64,000 nucleotides of DNA from Lumnitzera littorea (lineage: Eukaryota > Streptophyta > Magnoliopsida > Myrtales > Combretaceae). The notes under the pieces are model-generated. The model was not told the DNA's origin, searched no databases, and saw only the letters and a list, made by a program, of their open reading frames with translations. Location of the stretch: contig JAMXBB010000004.1 in the NCBI GenBank assembly GCA_024138015.1, forward strand, positions 76,416,363 through 76,480,362. Reading direction: 5' to 3'. The position numbers and the translations under genes are program-made. Of this stretch, positions 55,855-64,000 are shown piece after piece; the stretch's first letter is position 1, and every line of letters begins with the position of its first letter.

Positions 55855-58100
55855 ATGTAAACCTTGTAACTGTACAATCGGACTTAATATGTAAAGTTTA
55901 CGGCGATCAACTAAAAGATCCAATCGAACTAAATTATAAAATAAAGCTAAAATAATTATTAAAAGTGATCTCATAAGTTTGAATTTAAGAAAATAGGTAA
56001 TAAAATAATAGAATATTATAATATCAAATTTTAAGTATATTACTCGTTATTTATCGGAAATACATAAAATAAATTCCAATAACTAACGAGTCGCTAGAGA
56101 TAAATTATATGCACACTAAAAATCATAGAATAACATAAATAATATTTAAGAGTATTTTCATATACTCCATATGTATTTATGTGTAGGTAAAAATATACGA
56201 AATTACCTAAAATGCTTGAAAATTGCTAGAAAATTACCAAATGATTAAAGAAAATTATTTAAAAAATCAAGAAAAAATTATAGACATAGGGAATTGTCTA
56301 TAATTGAGTCATGGCAAGTTAAGGAAGAAGAGAAAAAAATTAGCCAATTAAATTAGCACACTTAAAAAGTCAATTTAGAAAAGATAAAGCCCTTATCAAG
56401 TCAAAATTAATACACCAAAATTTCCCAAGACCTCGATAAATAGCCTAAAATTTTCAAAAGCTCCTTTAGATAGTTATTAGAGTATAAAAAATAAGGAGGG
56501 TTGAATAAGAGAGTTAGGGTTAATTTTCAAAAATTTACAAAAAAAACTGTACAGTAAGGACAATTGGATCGAACCTACGACCCACCACCAAATGGAACTG
56601 AACCGCCACCACCACCACCATACCCCATGCCCAGCTGCCTGGACCAGCCAGCACACCTCAGTGAGTCCAAATTCCAACCGATTTTGTATAATTCATTAAA
56701 ATTATTAATTTTATCCAGAAAATTATGAATTTTATTATTATGATGTTTCATTGTATGTAAATTTAGGGAAAAATATTGATTAGGTTTAATTGCATCTGAA
56801 AATATAAGGTGCTTAAGAAATCATGCAAAACTAAACATGTTTCAAATTAGAAATAAATAGGCTTAGGAGTGTAATTTTGAAGTCAAAATTTTTGTGTAGA
56901 CTACTTAAGTGATATAAAATAGTACCACAAAGCCCTTTTTTAGAAATTAATTTTTGAAATTTTTAAGTGATTTTTTAGCCCTTCAAATAAGTGTATAATT
57001 AGGGATTTTGGGGGTTAATTAATAATTACTGATTGAGTATATAATTAGGGATTTTAAGATATTCATATTTGATGCAGTACAATAATTGTGCTATTTAGGA
57101 TGTTAGATGTGATTTTTAAGAGTATTATGCAGTAAATATAGGTAATTTTGATAATATGTAAAACTGGAATTTTGGTAAATGTAAAATATTAAGTTAAAAT
57201 GGATAATATAGTAATAATATTAATACATATCAAATATGGTACAAAACATAAATTTAGGTTAATTATATGAAAAATATAAAATTTTCTCACGTCGGAAATA
57301 AATTCGGTACACTAATAAGAATTAAAGTATACCGGGTATAATAGAATACTAGTTTAAGATCAAAAGTGATAATTAGGATACTCGAGCTTAATATGATTAA
57401 TTTCACATAAGTGTTCAAATCACATTTTTAGGATTTATGTATAATACTCGTAAGTAGAGCTGATTTAAAACCTGAATCAGAACCAAATTCGGAAACCGAA
57501 CCCTAAACTAACCTAGGATGAATCAATAATAACTAATATATATATAAGAAGAATTGAGCTAAATCATAACCTAGAATATATATATATATATCATCAAGAG
57601 ATAAATACTAAAGAGCATATTTATATTATAGGACATACGGAGACAAGTCAACCTACGACTAGTTAAGTGAGTGACCAAAGATTCCAAGTAAGTTGGATTT
57701 AATATTTCGCCGTATTTTGGAGTACTATATTAAAGAACTTATAGACTTGGAATTGTATTTGATTATGTTTGTGAGTAGTTATGTACGCATGTGCTTGGGT
57801 ATCTAATTTCGTGCTGAATTCTATGTTATGTTGAGTGATTGATGTGAATGGAATAGTGTGAAATTATTTGATCACCCTAAACCATAATTAATCATAACCG
57901 AACTAAATACCCTAATTAGACATACATTGCAACCCTTTAAGGGATCATTAGGATTCTCCAACCAAACACCAATACCTTCGAAAAAGATAACGCTAGAAAG
58001 TATAAGGGTCTTTTCCTCATCTTCAGTCGAACTGAGTAACAAAAGAAGAGGTCACGGTAAGAATGAAGGTATTGGTTTGAAAGATAGTCTTGGGAAGAGA
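55855..58100 (+). other. Possible second Tekay-like LTR fragment (N)
   Basis: The stretch opens with TGTAAACCTTGTAACTG, like the start of LTR M. It contains a CGATAAATAGCC box near 56435, a GC-richer island at 56560-56670 ending CCTCAGTGAGTCC, and CAAGTCAACCTACGACTAGT near 57635. These are the kinds of signals found in long chromovirus LTRs, but I could not align it convincingly to M. It is cut on the right by element G. The minus-strand frame at 57937-58320 spans the junction and is not a gene. Confidence 0.3.
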
Positions 58101-58991
58101 TGATGAAAACTATGACCAAGAACAAATAAGGTCGGTCGTTGGATGGGTCCAAGCTTGTAAAAAGCTTAGAAAGGATAAATGGGGAAAGGTATGAAAAGGA
58201 TGAGAAATGAAGAATGAAAAACACTAAGCAAACCCACGAACAGCTCCAAAGGATATAATACACCAATGGAATTTCCAAGGACTCACGGCACAATTCGATA
58301 TGACGCACGAATTGGTCCAATGAGGTTACTCGCCACCTAACCTTGCTTAAGGGAAAGGATAAGAGTAATACTGAAAGTAAACAAGAATAAATAAGCAGTG
58401 TTTACCCAAGAGTAAACAAGCAGTGTTTACCCAATGAAGAAAGTACTTAAGTGTATTAAAGGTAATCTGATGGTCTTACAACTACAAGTACAGAGGTATT
58501 TATACCCGCAAACTAGGGTAACTTACCTAAAGGGGAAAAGATAAAAAGAACATTTCCTAAAGGGGCAATATACATGTTACAAAGGGCAAAAATGAATATA
58601 CAAAAAAAATAATCATTGGTGCTACAAATTCCACATGTGATACTATACACATGGCAAGGTGGCATTAGTGGGGTCGTTAGGAAATGTAGACAAAAAGTAC
58701 GGATAGATGAGTTTGTCCGAGCAGAGATGGCCTAGTCAGTACGGTTTCTCTCTCTCGGCTTCTCATTAAGGAAGAGGCCGAGTAATTAGTTGACTCGGTA
58801 ATGGAAAGTAATCGTCAACTTAGCATACCACACAATAATAGGCAATCACACAGCATGGCATTAGTGGTGACTCAGCAAGGAGGTACTCGGACTCAACATG
58901 AGTTGGTTAGAACATAAGGATTAGTCGTACCAACCCCTCTAATCCTCGAGTTCGACTACGAGTTAAGGGCCCTGTAGCTTGATTCCCATCA
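58101..58991 (-). repeat. Element G 3' LTR
   Basis: An 891-bp block from TGATGAAAACTATG to GATTCCCATCA. On the minus strand the coding tail reads GNQATGPLTRSRTRGLEGLV (about 58930-58988), the best preserved in the window. A TATAAATACC box lies near 58497-58506 and the stem-loop AAGCTTGTAAAAAGCTT at 58151-58167. GAGTAAACAAGCAGTGTTTA occurs twice near 58390-58430. Confidence 0.92.
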
Positions 58992-59005
58992 TTCCCTTCG
59001 GGTTG
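58992..59005 (-). promoter_or_regulatory. Element G polypurine tract
   Basis: The minus strand reads AACCCGAAGGGAA immediately before TGATGGGAATC. It is simultaneously codons of integrase (NNPKG). Confidence 0.75.
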
Positions 59006-60290
59006 TTATGGATTTGAGATCCAATCCGGATGTGGTGTTCGCTCAATTCTTCGTCAGGGTGATATGGACTGAGGTCAACAATGTTAAAGGCATTAGAAAC
59101 CCCATAGTCCTTAGGCAATTCCAACTTGTAAGCATTGTCGTTGATTTTCTGGAGGATTCTCAAAAGTCCTTCCACTCTTGCAGATATTTTGTTTTTCCTT
59201 TTGTTCGAGAACCATTCCTTCCTAAGGTGTAGCCATACTAAGTCTCCCGACTAAAATTATTTGGGTGACTGACCCTTGGTCTTTTCACACACTCTTTTAG
59301 CAGCCTGGTTGATGTGCCAAGTAACCTTGTCATAAATGTGCTGAAGGGATTGTGCTCTGGCCAAGGTATCGAAGTCCTCTTGTGCAAGTATGGGTATAGG
59401 GGCATGGTCAAAAGGTAACTCAAGATTGAATCCATAGACCACTTTGAAGGTGGTTTGTTTGGTGGTGTCATGTACAATTTGGTTATAAGCAAACTCGACC
59501 ATTAGTAAGCAGATGTCTCAATTGGCTAAGTTCTTGCCTACTGCAGCTAGGAATAGTGAACCTAAAGTACGATTAACCGCCTCTGTTTGGCCGTCGATTT
59601 AGGGGTAACATGAGGTGCTGAAGAGTAATTTGGTTCCCAGCCGATGCCATAGGGTTCTCTAGAAATGGCTCAAGAACTTCGGGTCTCTATCAAAGACTAC
59701 ACTTCTTGGCATACCATATATCTATACAATAAGCAATAGCCGAAGCGTCGTTAGTTTTAGTGCAGGGTACGAAGTGTACCATCTTATTGAATTGATCCAC
59801 AATGACAATTACAAAATCTTTTCCTTAGGTTGTTCTCAGCAGTCCAAGAACAAAGTCCATACTTAATTTAGTCTACAGCCTCATCGAAATAGGTAGAGGC
59901 ATTGCTTTCCCTTGTTTGGCTCGATACTTGGCCTTTTTGCACACAGCACGGCTTTTGACCACTCAGTACACATCTCTTTGCATTCTCAACCAAAAGAATC
60001 GGCCATTCAATAGATCATAGGTCCTTCTCTCACCAAAGTGCCTAGAGAGTTTTCTGCCGTAGGCCTCTCTAATTAGTAATTCCCGTAGGGAATAAGTTGG
60101 CACGTACAGTTTCCTTCCTCGAAACAAATATCCATCCTATACATAATACTCATCCACTGTTCTCCCCTCCACGCATCTTGAAATTATTGGTCCAAAGTGT
60201 GGATCCTTAGAATACTGTTCTTTGATACTCAAAAAACCAAAAGTTTAGTCTGCAGTTCTAACAAGAGCGCATGCCTCCTCAAAAGAGCAT
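59006..60290 (-). pseudogene. Element G integrase relic
   Basis: Reading down: LRELLIREAYGRKLSRHFGE (about 60020-60085) and VVKSRAVCKKAK, where the first zinc Cys of CX2C is Arg (about 59935-59970). The core has LSMDFVLGLLRTT (first Asp, about 59820-59865), FDRDPKFLSHF (second Asp) and DGQTEAVNRTLG (Glu kept, about 59560-59600). An open stretch at 59502-59257 carries EFAYNQIVHDTTKQTTFKVV and a coiled region, and 59175-58963 carries LRILQKINDNAYKLELPKDY and FNIVDLSPYHPDEEL. The end reads on into the LTR. It would insert element DNA. Five or more stops inactivate it. Confidence 0.93.
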
Positions 60291-60840
60291 CTGCAACTAC
60301 GTTACTCTTTCCTTGCTTGTATTTAATCGTAAAATTGAATCCTTTAAGGAATTCAACCCATCTCGCCTGCTACTTAGATAGCTTGGTCTGACTTCGAAGG
60401 TACCATAGTAATTTATGGTTAGTATATATGAAAAATTCTCTCAGTAGTAGATAATGTTGCCATACTTGTAGTGCACGGATTAGTGCCAAGAGCTCTTTGT
60501 CATACACGGAGTAATTTAACTGGGGTCCTTAGAGCTTCTTACTATATAAGGTAATTGATTGGCCTTCCTACATCAAGACAGCGCCTATTCCAATGCCTAA
60601 TGCATCGCACTCTAGCTTAAAAATTTTGTAGAAGTCAGGTAACACTAACACCGAGGCGGAAGTCAACCTCTTCTTAATCTCAACAAAACTCCTCTCCTCC
60701 CTTTCTCCCCATCGGAAGTCAGTGTTTTTCATCATTAATTCAGTAAGTATCACAGCGAGGGTGCTAAAGTTCCTGATGAACCTTCGGTAAAATGAAGCCA
60801 GTCCATGGAAACTTCTCACATTGGCATAAGTAGGAGGGGT
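60291..60840 (-). pseudogene. Element G RNase H relic
   Basis: An open stretch of 83 codons (60819-60568) reads MRSFHGLASFYRRFIRNFST, then FRWGEREERSFVEIKKRLTS and IFKLECDALGIGIGAVLM, with the first Asp intact. After a stop come KLSKL-like and FFIYTNHKLLWYL segments, then RWVEFLKGFNFTIKYKQGK and NVVADALL. It links RT and integrase without a gap. One or two codon losses in the TDH box are evident. Confidence 0.9.
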
Positions 60841-61641
60841 TGGCTATTCAACAATTGCTCGGATCTTCTCATCATCAACTCGTAAGCCTCCTCCATTGAC
60901 TACATAGCCCAAGAATACCACTTCCTCCTAGCAGAAGCAAGATTTCTTCAAATTGACGAATAGTCTCTCAATATGAAGGATATCTAAGACTGGTCTAATG
61001 TATTCATAGTGACTTGGCATGTTGGCACTGTAGATCAGGATGTCATCAAAGTATACCATGACATACTTTCCAATGAGATGTCTTAGTACATGGTTCATAA
61101 GTCTCATGAAGGTACTCAAGGCATTCGATAAGCCAAAGGGCATGACCATCCACTCGTAAAGTCCATGTCGAGTCTTGAACGCATTCTTCCATTCGTCTCC
61201 TAGCCTTATGCAAATTTGATGATAACCAGATTTGAGATCAATCTTGCTAAAAATTTTGTCTCCACTCAATTCATCCAACATGTCTTCTAGCCTCAAGATC
61301 GGATACCTTTATTTGATCATGATTTTGTTCACAGCTCGATTGTCAACACACATCCACCAGGTTCCATCCTTCTTCAGCACTAGAAGTATAAGTACAACAT
61401 AAGGATCTCATTCTCTTTCCAGCAACTCATTGACTTGACATTAAAGCTCAGAAGCCTGCTCGGGACTCATGCGATAAGCTGGCTTGTTCAATAGTGCAGT
61501 GCTGGGTACTAAGTTAATGCAGTACTCTATACCTCGGGTTATGGGTAACCCTTCTGGCAACTGTTCTAGGAACAGGTCGGCATATTCATCCAATAGTTCC
61601 TTCACCTCTTGATGTAATTCATTCCACTTCTTTATTTCCAA
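60841..61641 (-). pseudogene. Element G reverse transcriptase, best preserved in the window
   Basis: The N-terminal linker (61641-61441) reads LLDEYADLFLEQLPEGLPIT and IEYCINLVPSTALLNKPAYR. After a short broken stretch, an open run of 122 codons (61296-60928) carries MRLEDMLDELSGDKIFSKID, LKSGYHQICIRLGDEWKNAF, RHGLYEWMVMPFGLSNALS and the box MVYFDDILIYSANMP, with YFDD at 61042-61053. All three catalytic Asps are present. Downstream are YEYIRPVLDILHIERLFVNL and an FLGYVVNGGGLRVDDEKI-like thumb. Isolated stops prevent a full protein. Confidence 0.94.
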
Positions 61642-62107
61642 TAGTCACTTGACCAACAATAGCATCAACTCGTTAGCATTGATGGCCTCTTAGAGCTTGG
61701 CTCTACTCATCACCAAAACCTTCTTCGATTTGCAAGCAAGTTTTGTCTATAACTTGTGAACTTCTCTTAGTAGCATCGGATTTAGCATGATCTTCTAACC
61801 ATCCATCTCGAGCATGTAAATATTCCTATAACTGTCATAGATGACTCTCCTATCAAACAGTCATGATCTCCCTAATAACACGTAGGACGTTTAAGGCTCC
61901 CTTTTCACTCAACCAGTGCAACTTGTACGGTTTTGGGTGTGCAACAGTCGACAACCTCAATTTTGAAACAAGGTCGGTTAACACCACATTAGTACAGCTC
62001 GCACTATCCATGATGAGGGCACACATCTAATCATTTACCTTACAGGTGATATGAAATAAGTTCTCTCTCTACTCCTCCTCTCGTGAAGGTTCCACACTCA
62101 TAGTTCA
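61642..62107 (-). pseudogene. Element G protease relic with internal deletion
   Basis: VCALIMDSASCTNVVLTDLV (about 61960-62020) carries the catalytic Asp, and HPKPYKLHWLSEKGALNV follows. The frame then jumps to SYVLLGRS*LFDRRVIYDSY. Compared with the intact order in D, about 26 codons between them are missing near 61885-61895, including the segment ISIGNYSDEILCDVL. A linker with the sequence KKVLVMSRAKL leads to RT. The deletion removes part of the protease fold, so this copy cannot process its polyprotein even apart from the stops. Confidence 0.85.
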
Positions 62108-63359
62108 TTAGACAACCATGAGCAGCCGGTCTAAGTCCTTAACATACACGTTTTCCTCAATCAACTCTTTCTTAGCATTCTCATCCTCGGTAGGAACCTC
62201 CTCCTCGGGTTCCTCATCCGTACTCTCTACGTGTAACTTCAAGATATCTCCCTTGATGACCATCGTCCTTCGGTTTGGACACTGAGCAACCATATGTCCG
62301 AACCCTTAACACTTGAAGCACTTGATCTAACTAGTCTTCCTACCAGACCCTTGCCCCTTCTCATACGTTCGGGTCAACGCTACATCTTCAGGTTGGCTTT
62401 GCTACTTGGTTCGATACTTAACAGAGTTCGATGACTTACCTATTTGGGTCAGCTAGTTGGCATTCTAGTCGTCACTTAGCTCCTTCTCTATCTCTCTACT
62501 CATTGGGAAATCCTAACAGCTTTATCCATTGTGTCAAATCGTTGGAGCTCCACAATGTCTCGAATGTCTCCTCTTAATCCAGTAACAAACCTTAAACTGT
62601 TTAGGCAGGTGCTTCCTCCACTTCGCATCTTATCATAACCATTTGGAATTCTTGAACATATTCATCAACAGTCCAGCCTCCTTATCTTAGCTCCTAAAGC
62701 CAAGTGAATGCATCTTAGAGATAAGTTTCCGGTACGCATCAGTTTCTAAGCACTCTCTTCATCTCAGGCTAGGTGTTAATCTCTCAGTACCCCTCTCTTC
62801 TTCTCATGGTCTGAAAATTCTTCCACCACATGGCAGCATATCTAGAGAATTCAACAGCAGCATATCTAGAGAATTCAACAGCAGCAGTCCTCACTTTCTC
62901 ATAATCCTCATATTGATAGTAATCAAATACACGCTCCACCTTTTCTTCCCAATCAAGCTACTCGTCAGCATTCCCAAATCCATTGAAACTCAAAATCCGA
63001 AGCTTCACATGGTCGGATGCTTTAGGAACTCGTATACGCTCCTCTTCAAAATACTCTTCTTCCTCTTCATCTATCTCTCTCAAATCTATCCTGCACCTTA
63101 CCGGTCCACCAACTCCTCCACCTCGAACTAGTGGAGCTAGGTTCTGATCTCTAATAGGTTAAGCAACTTATGGAGTATTTTGTGCAATCTCAGTAGGTCG
63201 ACAAGACAGGGCATGAATGACTCGGGTCAGATCTACCAAGAGGTCAACTACCTTATCAAGTTTCTCATTAGTACTTTTGGGAGTTCCTTGAGATTGTCGT
63301 CCATAGTGGATAACTCTACTGTCATCACCAACATTAACATTCATACTTGGATCTATCAT
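62108..63359 (-). pseudogene. Element G gag relic
   Basis: The start ATG at 63359 opens 63 codons (MIDPSMNVNVGDDSRVIHYG). An acidic hinge follows (REIDEEEEEYFEEERIRVP, about 63030-63085), then LRILSFNGFGNADE, VERVFDYYQYEDYEKVRTAA and the capsid part, with a 21-bp in-frame tandem duplication (EFSRYAA twice, 62837-62880). VDEYVQEFQMVMIRCEVEEA follows (about 62625-62685). The nucleocapsid knuckle CFKC*GFGHMVAQCPNRR (about 62265-62315) keeps all four zinc ligands. The last open stretch (62293-62108) is an acidic linker into protease. Confidence 0.9.
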
Positions 63360-63518
63360 TTTTCCTCATAGATTCAAATTCAAACAAACACTCCAGAGAG
63401 TGAACAACTAACAACACAGCAGTTAAATGAATACGGTAACTTACTCTGTTTCGCACACACAAAACAGAGTATAACAAAATTCAGGAAGAACTAACTACAA
63501 CTCACACAAAACATCCAC

Positions 63519-63530
63519 TTTGATACTAAG
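63519..63530 (-). promoter_or_regulatory. Element G primer-binding site, initiator-tRNA-Met type
   Basis: The minus strand reads CTTAGTATCAAAGT next to the 5' LTR, a decayed TGGTATCAGAGC-type site. Confidence 0.65.
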
Positions 63531-63531
63531 A

Positions 63532-64000
63532 TAATGCGAACCATGACCAAGAACAAACAAAGCCAGTCGCTGGATGGGTCCAAGCTTGCAGAAAGCTCAA
63601 AAAAGGTAAATGGGGAAAGGTACGAAAAGAGTTAGAAATGAAGAATGAAAAACACTAAGCAAACCCATGAACAGCTCTAAAGAATATGATACACCAATGG
63701 AACTTCTGAGGACTCATGGCACAATTCAATATGATGTACGAATTGGTCCAATGAGGTTACTAACTACCTAACCTTGCTTAAGGGAAAAGATAAGAGTAAT
63801 GCCAAGAGTAAACAAGCAGTATTTATGCAAGGAAGAAAGTACTCAAGTTTATTGAAGGTAACATGATGATCCTACAACTATAAGTATAGGGGTATTTATA
63901 CTCGCAAACTAGGGCAACTTACCCAAAGGAGTTGCCCAAAGGAGAAAAGACAAAAAGGACATTTCCTGAAGGGGCAATGTAGATGTTACAAAGAGCAAAA
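63532..64000 (-). repeat. Element G 5' LTR (truncated by window end)
   Basis: It starts TAATGCGAACCATGACC (TG decayed to TA) and matches 58101 onward, including the stem-loop AAGCTTGCAGAAAGCTC (63582-63598), an AAACAAGCAGTATTTA block and a TATTTATAC box (minus strand GTATAAATA) near 63892-63900. A short GCCCAAAGGAG repeat occurs near 63920-63940. The rest lies outside the window. Confidence 0.9.

Larger units (their letters stand above)
58101..64000 (-). mobile_element. Element G: chromovirus, least decayed copy, runs off the window
   Basis: A 3' LTR (58101-58991), complete pol, protease, gag and primer site on the minus strand, and the start of the 5' LTR (63532 onward) are present. The flank on the left is AGAGA (58096-58100), and the partner duplication lies outside the window. 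RT keeps KIDLKSGYHQI and YFDD, and integrase keeps D, D and E, so the catalytic residues survive although stops, a frameshift and a protease deletion inactivate the copy. Integrase runs through the purine tract into the LTR tail. No chromodomain is seen. Confidence 0.92.

Noticed and set aside
56477..56677. Minus-strand frame with a Trp run
   Set aside because: The Trp run is the translation of a CCACCACC repeat on the other strand. No domain.
57937..58320. Minus-strand frame of 127 codons
   Set aside because: It crosses the boundary between unassigned sequence and the 3' LTR of G, and has no recognisable domain. A short inverted pair (CCAATACCTTC at 57969 and GAAGGTATTGG at 58066) was noted but is too short to name.
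58963..61641. Chromodomain at the C-terminus of the G or D integrase
   Set aside because: I looked after the LSPY segment for an aromatic-cage chromodomain pattern and saw only a short acidic linker leading into the LTR-encoded tail.

Overview
This window looks like gene-poor, AT-rich plant heterochromatin. I find no intact host gene, no tRNA or rRNA gene, and nothing bacterial. Nearly every recognisable stretch is a decayed LTR retrotransposon, and both DNA-transposon families seen (a MITE and a hAT-like element) are non-autonomous. The plant assignment rests on Ty3/gypsy chromovirus pol with initiator-tRNA-Met-type primer sites, a Tat/Athila-like element with a tRNA-Asp-type primer site, a very long Tekay/Del-like solo LTR, copia solo LTRs and a hAT element with 8-bp target duplications. 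Species cannot be told from the sequence. Coding relics are full of TAG stops where a Gln codon is expected and of CG-to-TG/CA changes, as expected after long CG/CHG methylation.

Layout. 1-5192: a gypsy gag relic, a 420-bp MITE, a copia solo LTR with a perfect TSD, and a copia RT scrap. 5193-13184: element E1 (minus), a Tat/Athila-like element with gag and protease but no RT, RNase H or integrase. 13185-41240: a nested cluster. The outermost layer is a minus-strand chromovirus H-host (gag 40918 to 38640, protease to 38297, more protease now at 25797-25972, RT fragment at 13417-13185). Inside it lies chromovirus A (5' LTR 13418-14182, gag-pro-RT-RH to 19168, 3' LTR 25973-26752). A in turn carries solo LTR B, the nearly complete chromovirus C (19169-25791, TSD AGAAG) and a copia-like LTR K. 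K carries the nearly complete chromovirus D (27966-35441) and solo LTR I, and D carries solo LTR F. H-host also carries solo LTR H and a hAT element. 42300-49800: a Tat-like LTR fragment, then J, a gag-only LTR element with minisatellites. 50424-54278: a 3.86-kb Tekay-like solo LTR M. 58101-64000: chromovirus G (minus), the least decayed element, cut by the window end.

The most informative observation is an inversion. The flanks of C and of solo LTR H make no sense as they stand: RNase H runs into protease at C, and protease runs into RNase H at H. They become two continuous reading frames if the 25.8-37.4 kb segment is turned round. The same flip puts the integrase and 3' LTR of element A in line with its 5' half. 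Recombination between the inverted LTRs at 24893-25791 and 37445-38296 therefore probably inverted about 11.7 kb; a mis-assembly at these repeats must be excluded.

All chromovirus LTRs in the window except those of A keep a coding tail (pattern PLTxxRAxxL), so pol read through the polypurine tract into the 3' LTR. Most also share an AAGCTT-N5-AAGCTT stem-loop. No gene set suggesting a new cellular system was seen.
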